DNA of 10,056 nucleotides. It comes from an uncultured Mycolicibacterium sp. GTDB taxonomy: Bacteria > Actinomycetota > Actinomycetes > Mycobacteriales > Mycobacteriaceae. The position numbers and the translations under genes are program-made. Below, in pieces: positions 1-6,778 of this stretch (its first letter is position 1; each line of letters begins with the position of its first letter). The notes below the pieces were generated by a model. That model was not told the origin of the DNA, did no database searches, and worked only from the letters and a program-made list of their open reading frames with translations. The stretch covers positions 1 to 10,056 of the forward strand of contig NZ_CALDGS010000059.1 of assembly GCF_937941905.1 (NCBI RefSeq). Reading direction: 5' to 3'.

Positions 1-936
1 TTCCGCGATCCCGCGGCGCGCCTCGAGGTGATGGACGGCCTCAACCTGGACTACTCGCTGATGTTCCCGACGCTGGCCAGCCTCGTCGAGGAGCGCATGA
101 AGGACGACGTCGAGCTGATCGCCGATGTCATCCACGCGCTTAACCAGTGGATGTACGAGACCTGGCAGTTCAACTACGAAAACCGGATCTTCTCCACCCC
201 GGTCATCAACCTCGGCATCGTCGACCGCGCGCTCGAGGAGCTCGAGTGGTGCCTCGAGCGCGGCGCCAAGACCGTGCTGGTGCGGCCCGCCCCAGTGCCC
301 GGCGTGCGCGGCACCCGGTCCTTCGGCCTGCCCGAGTTCGACCCGTTCTGGCAGGCCTGTGTGAAGGCCGGCATCCCGGTCTCGATGCACGCGTCGGACT
401 CCGGCTACGCGGAGTACCTCAACGACTGGGAGCCCGCCGACGAGTTCCTTCCGTTCCGGCCCACCGCATTCCGGATGGTGGCGATGGGCAAGCGCCCGAT
501 CGAGGACTCGATGGCCGCGCTGGTCTGCCACGGCGCGCTGTCGCGCAACCCCGATCTGCGCATCCTGTCGATCGAGAACGGCGCGGACTGGGTGCCCTAC
601 CTGTTCAAGCAGTTCGAGAACACCTACAAGAAGATGCCCCAGGAGTTCGCCGAGCATCCGATCGAGGCGTTCAAGCGCTGCGTGTACGTCGCCCCGTTCT
701 GGGAGGACGACTTCGCCGAGATGGCCGACCTGATCGGCATCGACCGGGTCATCTTCGGCTCGGACTGGCCGCACCCCGAGGGGCTGGCGCAGCCCACCCA
801 CCTCGTCGACGACCTGCAGGGCCTCGACGCGGAGGGCCAGCGGAAAGTCATGGGCGGCAACATGATCGAGCTGTTCAAGGTGCCCAACGAAGTGGTCCAC
901 AACCCGGGCGTGCCCGAGCTCGTCATCCCCGCCTGA
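1..936 (+). CDS. Amidohydrolase family 2 (ACMSD-like), 5' end outside window
   Basis: The reading frame is open from the first base and codes in the style of the family before any start codon, so the gene begins upstream; 311 codons are visible. It resembles COG2159 metal-dependent hydrolases and decarboxylases related to ACMSD (TIM-barrel amidohydrolases). Visible motifs are a histidine in SMHASD (bases 388-390), a likely metal ligand; a second histidine in VCHGAL (529-531); SIENGADWVPYL; and the C-terminal FGSDWPHPEG, whose aspartate (763-765) matches the family's catalytic and metal-binding Asp. The N-terminal HxH metal motif expected in this family would lie outside the window. The last residues (GGNMIELFKV) match the usual C-terminal helix. 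It precedes two acyl-CoA dehydrogenase genes by about 25 bases, so probably the same operon. In mycobacteria such proteins often sit in lipid or aromatic degradation loci. The substrate, and whether it hydrolyses or decarboxylates, cannot be read from sequence. Confidence 0.88.
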   Translation, partial: FRDPAARLEVMDGLNLDYSLMFPTLASLVEERMKDDVELIADVIHALNQWMYETWQFNYENRIFSTPVINLGIVDRALEELEWCLERGAKTVLVRPAPVPGVRGTRSFGLPEFDPFWQACVKAGIPVSMHASDSGYAEYLNDWEPADEFLPFRPTAFRMVAMGKRPIEDSMAALVCHGALSRNPDLRILSIENGADWVPYLFKQFENTYKKMPQEFAEHPIEAFKRCVYVAPFWEDDFAEMADLIGIDRVIFGSDWPHPEGLAQPTHLVDDLQGLDAEGQRKVMGGNMIELFKVPNEVVHNPGVPELVIPA

Positions 937-964
937 CCGCCCTCCCGACATAAAGCCGGTGCCT

Positions 965-2098
965 GTGACCGACACCAACCCCGAGGTGCTGCTCTTCGCC
1001 TCGACGACCCAGTCGTTCCTCGACAAAGAGGTACCGCTGAGCCGGATCCGGCAGATGCACGAGGACGGCACCTCGTTCGATCCCGACTGGTGGCGGCGCG
1101 CCGCCGAGCTCGGCTGGACCAGCCTGCTGGTGCCCGAGGATCTCGGCGGCGGCAGCGTCTCCGGTGACGGGGTGAAGGATCTGGCGCTGGTCGCCGAGAT
1201 CGGCGGCAAGACAGTCGCCCCCGGGCCGCTGCACCCCGTCAGCACCGTGCTGGCCGGGCTCGTGGAGGCACCCGCCGGCCACGAGGACACCATCGAGGCG
1301 CTGATCGCCGGCGAGCAGGTGGCCTCCTGGGCCGTCTACGAGCCCGGGCGGCAGTGGGCTCCGCTCGCCCCGACGGTCACCGCCACGCCCACCGGCGGCG
1401 GCTTCCGGATCGACGGCGTCAAGGACCGGGTGGAGGCCGGGGCCGACGCCCAGATCCTGCTGGTGACCGCGCAGTCCCCCGACGGGGTGCGCCAGTTCCT
1501 GGTACCGGCCGACGCGCCGGGGGTGGCTGTGCAGCGGCAGCGCAGCATCGACATGGTCAAGAGCTACGCGCGGGTGACGTTCGACGGAGTCGAGGTCGAC
1601 GCCACCGCGGCGGCCGTCGGATCGGCCGGGCAGACACCGGATCTCATCGAGCGGCAGAGCCAGATCGCGATCCTGCTGCAGTGCGCCGAGGTGGTCGGCA
1701 TCCTCGACACCGTGCTGGCGTTCACCATCCAGTGGGGCTTCGACCGGCACTCGTTCGGCCGGCCCCTCGGTTCCTACCAGGCGCTCAAGCACATGTACGC
1801 CGATCTCAAGATCTGGTTCGAGGCCTGCCGCGCGACGACCAACAACGCCACGGCCAAGGTGGCCGCCCGCTCCCCCGAGGCGTCGATGGCGGTCAGCGTC
1901 GCGAAATCCTATGTGGGCGAGCACTCCCCGACGATGCTGCAGCAGTGCGTGCAGTTGCACGGCGGCATCGGTGTGACGTGGGAGCACGACCTGCACCTGT
2001 TCCTGCGGCGCGCGACGCTGTACCGCTCGCTGTACGGCACCCCCGAGGACCACAACCTGCGCGTCTACTCGCTCACCAAGGAGCTGCAAGCCTCATGA
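965..2098 (+). CDS. Acyl-CoA dehydrogenase, FadE28-like partner subunit
   Basis: A protein of 377 residues with the acyl-CoA dehydrogenase fold. The C-terminal domain carries RHSFGRPLGSYQALKH (from residue 261), the flavin-contacting segment of the family, and QLHGGIGVTWEHD (from residue 330), typical of FadE28-type proteins. The position of the MCAD catalytic Glu376 (YEGT) aligns with a tyrosine in ATLYRSLYGT, and I see no glutamate in the alternative helix-G position. This subunit may therefore lack the catalytic base and work with the next gene's product as an alpha2beta2 complex, as known for FadE28-FadE29 (ChsE1-ChsE2). That is inference from residues. The start is GTG at 965, giving MTDTNPEV; a GTG two codons upstream (959) is equally possible and neither has a clear Shine-Dalgarno. 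Its stop overlaps the next start (ATGA, 2095-2098), implying translational coupling. The substrate is unknown; a bulky or branched acyl-CoA is plausible. Confidence 0.9.
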   Translation: MTDTNPEVLLFASTTQSFLDKEVPLSRIRQMHEDGTSFDPDWWRRAAELGWTSLLVPEDLGGGSVSGDGVKDLALVAEIGGKTVAPGPLHPVSTVLAGLVEAPAGHEDTIEALIAGEQVASWAVYEPGRQWAPLAPTVTATPTGGGFRIDGVKDRVEAGADAQILLVTAQSPDGVRQFLVPADAPGVAVQRQRSIDMVKSYARVTFDGVEVDATAAAVGSAGQTPDLIERQSQIAILLQCAEVVGILDTVLAFTIQWGFDRHSFGRPLGSYQALKHMYADLKIWFEACRATTNNATAKVAARSPEASMAVSVAKSYVGEHSPTMLQQCVQLHGGIGVTWEHDLHLFLRRATLYRSLYGTPEDHNLRVYSLTKELQAS

Positions 2099-3348
2099 CC
2101 GAGACCACATCGGCCCCGGCCACCACCGAGACGGTGGAGGAGTTCGCCGCACGCGCCGCCGCGTGGCTGGCCGACAACATGCCGCGCATCGACCCGAACG
2201 ACCCGCCCGAGCACGACCGCGGCGAGGAGGAGCCCTGGCTGCGCGCCCGCGAACTGCAGCGCAAGCTGTGGGACGGCGGGTTCGCGGGTATCTGCTTTCC
2301 GAAGGAGTACGGCGGGCTCGGGCTGCCGATCGAGTACCAGCGGGCGTTCAACGCGGTCTCGCGCGAATACGAACTGCCGATCATCCTGAACACGCCGACG
2401 TTCACGATCTGCGCGGCTACCCTGCTCGACACCGCCAGCGAGGAGCAGAAGCGCAAGCACATCCCGGCGGTGCTGCGCGGTGACGAGGTGCTGGTGCAGC
2501 TGCTGTCCGAACCCAGCGGCGGCTCCGACCTGGCCGGGGTGATCACCCGCGCCGACCGCAAGGACGGCAAGTGGGTGATCAACGGCGCCAAGACCTGGAG
2601 CACAAGCGCTTTCGCCGCCGACTACGGGCTGATGCTGGCACGCACCAACTGGGACGTGCCCAAGCACGAGGGCCTGACGATGTTCCTGGTGCCGATCAAC
2701 AGCCCGGGCATCACGCTGCGCCGCATCAAACAGGTCAACGGGTCGGTGGAGTTCTGCGAGGAGTTCTTCGACAACCTCGAACTCACCGACGATGACGTCG
2801 TCGGTGAGGTCAACGACGGGTGGGCGGTGGCCTCGCGCCAGCTGTACCACGAGCGGCGCGCGGTCGGCGGCGGCTCGGAGTTCGCCAGCGGCGTCGGCGC
2901 CGAGGGCAAGTCCGATGTGCCGACCGATTACGCGGAGCTGCTGGAGAAGACCGGTCAGGCCGACAACGAGCGGCTGCAGGAGATGGCCGGTCGCGCCCTG
3001 GTGCACCGCGCGGTGCGCGAGCAGCTGATCGACCACGTCTACCACGGCGTGCTCGACGGGTCGCTGCCGCCGGCGGCCGGGTCGATCATCCGCATCGCCC
3101 ACGCCGACGTCCACCACCTGGAGTTCGACACCGCGCTGGCGATCACCGCCAGCGCCGGTGTCGTCGATGTCGACGACGGGCTCATCCGCCACGGCGAGCG
3201 CTACCTGTCCCGGCAGGCCGCCGCGCTGGGCGGCGGCACCACCGAGATCGCGCGCAACATCATCGGCGAACGCGTGCTGGGCTTCCCGCGCGAGTACGCC
3301 GCCGACCGGGGCATCCCGTTCAAAGAGGTCAAGCGCGGCCGCAGCTAG
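2095..3348 (+). CDS. Acyl-CoA dehydrogenase, FadE29-like catalytic subunit
   Basis: A 417-residue FAD-dependent acyl-CoA dehydrogenase that would form an alpha,beta double bond in an acyl-CoA thioester. Visible motifs are FPKEYGGLGLP in the N-terminal helical domain, LSEPSGGSDLAG (from residue 137) contacting flavin and substrate, WVINGAKTWSTSA in the beta domain, and GGGTTEIARNIIGERVLGFPRE near the C terminus. At the MCAD Glu376 position there is Gly380, so the base is not of MCAD type. Glu253, in GWAVASRQLYHERR, aligns with the NER segment of FadE29, where the catalytic Glu of ChsE2 lies, and is the candidate base. The start is the ATG at 2095 inside the ATGA overlap with the previous gene. 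The stop TAG is shared as a CTAG with the convergent regulator, so there is no room for a terminator between them. The exact substrate is not recognisable. Confidence 0.93.
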   Translation: MTETTSAPATTETVEEFAARAAAWLADNMPRIDPNDPPEHDRGEEEPWLRARELQRKLWDGGFAGICFPKEYGGLGLPIEYQRAFNAVSREYELPIILNTPTFTICAATLLDTASEEQKRKHIPAVLRGDEVLVQLLSEPSGGSDLAGVITRADRKDGKWVINGAKTWSTSAFAADYGLMLARTNWDVPKHEGLTMFLVPINSPGITLRRIKQVNGSVEFCEEFFDNLELTDDDVVGEVNDGWAVASRQLYHERRAVGGGSEFASGVGAEGKSDVPTDYAELLEKTGQADNERLQEMAGRALVHRAVREQLIDHVYHGVLDGSLPPAAGSIIRIAHADVHHLEFDTALAITASAGVVDVDDGLIRHGERYLSRQAAALGGGTTEIARNIIGERVLGFPREYAADRGIPFKEVKRGRS

Positions 3349-4034
3349 CCCGTCTGAGCGGGGCCGCCGGAGAACGCGTCGACCAGTTCGGGGATCAGCT
3401 GCAGGTGGCGGCGCAACACGTCCACGGCGGCCTCGCCGTCGTGCCGGTCGAGAGCGTCGACCAGCTCCCGATGTTCGCCCTCGATGGTCGTCAGCCGGGA
3501 CGGCGCCTCGCTGAGCGTGCGGATCGCCAGCCGGATCTGCCGCGGCTGCAACGACTCGTACAGCTCGGCGATCACCGCGTTGCCCTGCCTGCGCACGATC
3601 TCGGAATGGAACAGCTGGTCCAGCCTGGCGAACCGGTTCCAGTCGCCGGCCCGGCCGACCTCCTCCATCTCGCTCAGCAGCTCCCGGGCGGCATCCGGCG
3701 TGCCCGCCTGCCGCTGGCAGATGTTGCGTAGCGCATCGGATTCCAGCACGAACCGGGCCTGGTAGATCTCGCGCATCTCCACCACCGTGACCACACGCAC
3801 CTGAGCGCCGCGCCTCGGGACGAGGTCGACGAAGCGCTCGGCCTGCAGCCGCTGCAGCGCCTCGCGGACCGGCGTGCGGGACGTTCCCACCCGATCGGCG
3901 AGCGCCACCTCGTCGACAAACTCCCCCTCGGCGAATGCGCCGCCGAGGATCGCGTCGCGGATCCATTCGTACGCCCGCTGGCCGGCCGAGGCCTTCACGC
4001 CGTCGGTGCCGGGGCGGCGGTCAATGCTGGACAC
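3345..4034 (-). CDS. GntR-family transcriptional regulator (FadR/FCD subfamily)
   Basis: A 229-residue DNA-binding regulator. Residues about 18-79 form the GntR winged helix-turn-helix: YEWIRDAILGGAF, then VALADRVGTSRTPVREALQRL, then the wing VPRRGAQV. Residues about 88-222 form the all-helical FCD ligand domain, with the usual histidine-bearing segments (RLDQLFHSEIV, GEHRELVDALD, LRRHLQ) that often bind a metal and a carboxylate effector. It is divergent from the aldolase-TRAP operon across a 89-base spacer containing a TGTATACA palindrome, so it most likely represses that operon until an organic acid binds; autoregulation is also likely. The start is GTG at 4034; a strong AGGGAGG overlaps this GTG rather than sitting upstream, so the GTG may be used leaderless, or initiation may occur slightly downstream (see findings). 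No in-frame start exists upstream before a stop. Family assignment is firm; target and effector are inferred. Confidence 0.93.
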   Translation of the reverse strand: MSSIDRRPGTDGVKASAGQRAYEWIRDAILGGAFAEGEFVDEVALADRVGTSRTPVREALQRLQAERFVDLVPRRGAQVRVVTVVEMREIYQARFVLESDALRNICQRQAGTPDAARELLSEMEEVGRAGDWNRFARLDQLFHSEIVRRQGNAVIAELYESLQPRQIRLAIRTLSEAPSRLTTIEGEHRELVDALDRHDGEAAVDVLRRHLQLIPELVDAFSGGPAQTG

Positions 4035-4050
4035 CTCCCTATTGAATCAC

Positions 4051-4079
4051 TTGCACGTGGTGCGTACGCCGTGTATACA
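4051..4079 (+). promoter_or_regulatory. Candidate sigma-70-type promoter of the aldolase-TRAP operon
   Basis: TTGCAC (4051-4056) and TATACA (4074-4079) are separated by exactly 17 bases, the optimal spacing for a housekeeping sigma factor. The predicted transcription start is near 4086, leaving a leader of about 38 bases before the TTG start at 4124. The -10 hexamer lies inside the TGTATACA palindrome, so a repressor bound there would block the promoter. This was seen by eye and has not been scored against a genome background. Confidence 0.5.
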
Positions 4080-4081
4080 AG
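4070..4081. promoter_or_regulatory. Candidate GntR/FCD operator palindrome TGTATACA
   Basis: The 8-base perfect palindrome TGTATACA (4072-4079) extends to a 12-base site with 10 symmetric positions. FadR-subfamily regulators commonly recognise sites of the form TNGTATACNA or related. It lies between the regulator gene and its divergent operon. Two further short palindromes lie to its left, CACGTG (4054-4059) and GCGTACGC (4062-4069), with centres 9 and 10 bases apart. An inverted repeat ACACA-T-TGTGT (4088-4098) lies to its right. Which of these the protein binds is unknown. Confidence 0.5.
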
Positions 4082-4109
4082 CTATCCACACATTGTGTTC
4101 GTTCCATTC

Positions 4110-4126
4110 GGAAAGGGTTCGCGTTG
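4110..4126 (+). promoter_or_regulatory. Shine-Dalgarno GGAAAGG fixing a TTG start
   Basis: GGAAAGG (4110-4116) sits 7 bases before TTG (4124-4126). No ATG or GTG in this frame lies close by upstream, and the protein from the TTG begins right at the family's first strand (SISIWLS). The site therefore supports the rare TTG start for the aldolase gene. Confidence 0.65.
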
Positions 4127-4894
4127 TCAGCGCCACAAACCAGCCCCCGCCCGTCCATCTCGATCTGGCTGTCCGAACCCTCGGCCGCAGCGGTGGAGAT
4201 GGGCCGGCTGGCCGGCTACGACACCGTCGTGCTCGACATCGAGCACGGCTTATTCGACCTGCGGGAACTGGACTGGCTGATCCCGTTCATCCGCGCCAAC
4301 GGCATGCGGGTCATCGCCAAGGTGCTCGGCCCCGAACGCGGGCCCATCCAGCAGGCGCTGGACTTTGGCGCCGACGCGGTCGCGGTCCCGCACATCACCT
4401 CGGCCGCGCACGCCGCCGAGATCTGCCGGTACGCGAAGTTCCCGCCGCTGGGCGACCGCTCCTTCGCCGGTGGGCGCACGTCCAACTACCGCGGCTTCAC
4501 CGACGAGTGGGTGACCGTGCAGGACACCAGCACCCACTGCTACCCGATGATCGAGGACGCCTCGGCCTTCGACGAGATCACCGCCATCCTCGAGCTCCCG
4601 GTCGTCGACGGCATCTTCATCGGCCCCTCGGACCTGTCGCTGCGCCGTGACCGGGGCGCCTACGCCGTCACCGACGCCGATCTCGACGACCTCCGCCGCC
4701 TGGCCTGCGCCGCCAACGCCGCAGGCAAACCCTGGCTGCTGCCGGCCTGGAGCGAGGCCGAGCAGCGGCTGGCGCTGCAGGAGGGCGCCCACACCGTCGT
4801 CGCGGCGATGCAGTACGGGGCCATGCTGACCGGGTTCACCGCGACCATGCAGAAGATCGACGAGATCCGCGAAGAGATGAGGAGCACTCGATGA
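4124..4894 (+). CDS. HpcH/HpaI-family aldolase-like protein with Lys in place of the conserved Arg
   Basis: A 256-residue protein of the HpcH/HpaI (class II, metal-dependent 2-oxo acid aldolase) TIM-barrel family; known members cleave 4-hydroxy-2-oxo acids to pyruvate plus an aldehyde. Motifs in order: SIWLSEPSAAA; LDIEHG with His41 (equivalent of catalytic His45 in HpcH); KFPPLGDRSFAGG; Glu144 in YPMIEDAS and Asp170 in FIGPSDLS (equivalents of metal ligands Glu149 and Asp175). Spacings match HpcH: 25 residues from His41 to the Arg70 position and 26 from Glu to Asp. At the Arg70 position, which binds the pyruvate carboxylate and stabilises the enolate, there is Lys66 (VIAKVLG). This may change substrate or reaction. 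It is the first gene of the operon, starts with TTG after GGAAAGG, and overlaps the amidase gene by ATGA. The family is secure; the precise activity is open, and a citrate-lyase-like role is less likely. Confidence 0.9.
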   Translation: MSAPQTSPRPSISIWLSEPSAAAVEMGRLAGYDTVVLDIEHGLFDLRELDWLIPFIRANGMRVIAKVLGPERGPIQQALDFGADAVAVPHITSAAHAAEICRYAKFPPLGDRSFAGGRTSNYRGFTDEWVTVQDTSTHCYPMIEDASAFDEITAILELPVVDGIFIGPSDLSLRRDRGAYAVTDADLDDLRRLACAANAAGKPWLLPAWSEAEQRLALQEGAHTVVAAMQYGAMLTGFTATMQKIDEIREEMRSTR

Positions 4895-5697
4895 GCCCGA
4901 TGACGCTGACGGCCGCCGTCGCCCAGTTCGCCCCGTCCGAGGACAAGGCGGCCAACCTCGAGGCGATCATCGGGATACTCCGGCAGGCCGCCGACCGCGG
5001 CGCCGAACTCGTGGTGCTGCCCGAGTACGCGGTGTTCACCGTACCGGTGATGGACGACCGGTTCGTCGCCAGCGCCGAATCGCTGGACGGGCCGACGGTG
5101 ACCCGGCTGGCCGTGGCCGCCGCGGAGCTGAGCCTGACGGTGATCGCCGGGGTCAACGAGTCCGCCGGGGACGGCCGGATCCACAACACCCTGGTCGGCA
5201 TCCAGGACGGTCGCATCGCCGCGGTCTACCGCAAGGTCCACCTCTACGACGCCTTCGGCTACCGCGAGTCCGACAGGGTCCTCGCCGCCGCGCCCACGAC
5301 ACCACAGTTGTTGCGGCTCAACGGATTCACGATCGGCATGCAGACCTGCTACGACCTGCGCTTCCCGGAGACCACCCGCGCGCTGGTCGACGCCGGCGCC
5401 GACGTGGTTGCGCTGCCCGCCGAGTGGGTCCCCGGCCCGCTCAAGGAATACCACTGGAACACCCTGGTGCGGGCCCGGGCCATCGAGAACACCGTCTACG
5501 TGCTGGCCGCCGACCAGACCGGCCCGGCCGGCAGCGGCAACAGCGCTGTCGTCGACCCCATGGGCATCCCGGTGGCCGCGCTCGGCGAGGCGCCGGGGGT
5601 GGCGGTCGCCCGGTTGGAACGCGACCGCATCGAGCAGGTCCGCACGATCAACCCGGCGCTGACACTGCGCCGCTACCGCGTCGTCCCGGAGGCCTGA
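4891..5697 (+). CDS. Carbon-nitrogen hydrolase (nitrilase superfamily, Nit1/omega-amidase-like)
   Basis: A 268-residue nitrilase-fold hydrolase that would release ammonia from an amide (or carbamoyl) substrate in the cytoplasm. The Glu-Lys-Cys catalytic triad is complete: Glu45 in LVVLPEY, Lys115 in YRKVHLYDAFGYRES, and Cys153 in MQTCYDLRFPE. The CYDLRFPE and KVHLYDAF forms are typical of the branch holding deaminated-glutathione amidase, omega-amidase and mycobacterial Rv0480c-like proteins rather than aliphatic nitrilases. The length is normal and intact. It starts at ATG 4891 inside the ATGA overlap with the aldolase gene and stops one base before dctP, so it is translationally embedded in the operon. 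The context suggests it deaminates the imported compound or a breakdown intermediate, perhaps a 2-oxo acid amide, but no residue identifies the substrate. Confidence 0.92.
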   Translation: MSPMTLTAAVAQFAPSEDKAANLEAIIGILRQAADRGAELVVLPEYAVFTVPVMDDRFVASAESLDGPTVTRLAVAAAELSLTVIAGVNESAGDGRIHNTLVGIQDGRIAAVYRKVHLYDAFGYRESDRVLAAAPTTPQLLRLNGFTIGMQTCYDLRFPETTRALVDAGADVVALPAEWVPGPLKEYHWNTLVRARAIENTVYVLAADQTGPAGSGNSAVVDPMGIPVAALGEAPGVAVARLERDRIEQVRTINPALTLRRYRVVPEA

Positions 5698-5698
5698 G

Positions 5699-6778
5699 AT
5701 GGGGCTGCGCCGTGGACTCACCGCAGCCGTCGCGGTGCTGTGCACCACCGCCCTGACATCCTGTGCCGGCAACCAGGACGGCCGCTACGTGCTGCACTAC
5801 ACCACCTACTCCTCCCCCACCTCCGACCAGTCGCTGACCGCCAAGCGGTGGGCCGAGGAGGTCGAGGAACTCACCGACGGCGGGGTGCGGGTGCAGTTCC
5901 ACTTCTCCCAGAGCCTGGTCGGGGCCGACGAATCGCTGCAGGCCACCCTGGACGGCCGCGCCGACCTGGCCCAGGTGGGCTCGATCTACGCCGCCAGTGA
6001 CCTCTCGATGTTCACCGTCATCGAATTGCCTTTCGAGACAAGCAATCCCGAGGTCCAGATGACGGCCATCAAACGGCTCTACGAGGAGAACGCCACCTTC
6101 CGTAAGGACTTCGACCGCCAGGGCGTGCACCTGCTGTTCCCGCTGCCGCTGGGCATCGACCTCATCGGCTTGGAGCAGCCTGCCTACCACCCCGACGAGC
6201 TGGTCGGGCGAAGCATCCGGTCGGGCGGACTGACCTCGCAGGCGCTGCTGGCCGTCGGCGCCAATCCGGTGGCGATGACGGCCACCGACATCTACGAGGC
6301 GATGGAACGCGGTGTGGTGAACGGCTACACCGCCCTGGCGATCGCCAACCTGCCCACCTTCGGGCTGTCGAAGACCACCCCCTTCCTCGTCGACCCCGGG
6401 ATCGGCGCCTACTCGTCGTCGATCGTGGTAATCAATTCCGAACTGCTGGAGTCGATGCCGCCGGACTACCAGCAGGCCATCGGGGTGGCGTCGGAACACG
6501 CGATCGCCGCCGGCCTGCAGGAGATGAGCGCAGCCGGCCGGAAAGCGTGCGAGGACCTGCGTGCCTCCGGTACCGAAATGGCGCGGATGCCCAGCGCCGA
6601 CGTGCGGGCCTGGAAACAGCGGTCCGGCATCGCCGAAGGCTGGGTCGCCCGCTACACCGAACGCGGCTACGACGCCCAGCGCGTGCTCGACGACTACCGC
6701 CGGATCATCGCCGAGGAAACCCCCCGGTCCAGCTACGCCGACCCGTTCATCGCCTGCCTCGAAGGAACGACCCCATGA
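5699..6778 (+). CDS. dctP: TRAP transporter substrate-binding lipoprotein, DctP family
   Basis: A 359-residue extracytoplasmic binding protein that would capture an organic acid and hand it to the DctQM permease. The N terminus is a lipoprotein signal: RR, a hydrophobic core, then the lipobox LTSC with Cys22, giving a membrane-anchored protein as expected for a Gram-positive type envelope. DctP features include FHFSQSLVGADESLQATLDGRADLAQVG, the segment ELVGRSIRSGG with Arg174 at the place of the conserved arginine that binds the ligand carboxylate, and MTATDIYEAMERGVVNGY. The arginine implies a carboxylate ligand. The start is ATG 5699, preceded by GGAGG (5688-5692) with 6-base spacing, inside the end of the amidase gene. 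The stop overlaps dctQ by ATGA. Family is sure; ligand unknown. Confidence 0.93.
   Translation: MGLRRGLTAAVAVLCTTALTSCAGNQDGRYVLHYTTYSSPTSDQSLTAKRWAEEVEELTDGGVRVQFHFSQSLVGADESLQATLDGRADLAQVGSIYAASDLSMFTVIELPFETSNPEVQMTAIKRLYEENATFRKDFDRQGVHLLFPLPLGIDLIGLEQPAYHPDELVGRSIRSGGLTSQALLAVGANPVAMTATDIYEAMERGVVNGYTALAIANLPTFGLSKTTPFLVDPGIGAYSSSIVVINSELLESMPPDYQQAIGVASEHAIAAGLQEMSAAGRKACEDLRASGTEMARMPSADVRAWKQRSGIAEGWVARYTERGYDAQRVLDDYRRIIAEETPRSSYADPFIACLEGTTP

Noticed and set aside
937..964. Separate promoter for the dehydrogenase pair
   Set aside because: The gap is under 30 bases and shows no -35/-10 pair, so read-through from the amidohydrolase gene is the simpler reading.
923..2089. 388-codon - strand open frame opposite the first dehydrogenase
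   Set aside because: Antisense to a recognisable family member; the composition (His, Arg, Gly, Val repeats) mirrors the codon pattern of the sense gene.
2065..3966. Long open frame of 633 codons on the - strand across the second dehydrogenase and the regulator
   Set aside because: It is antisense to a clear acyl-CoA dehydrogenase and runs out of frame through the GntR gene. Composition is Arg/Gly/Ala/Pro rich with no motif, typical of GC-rich shadow frames.
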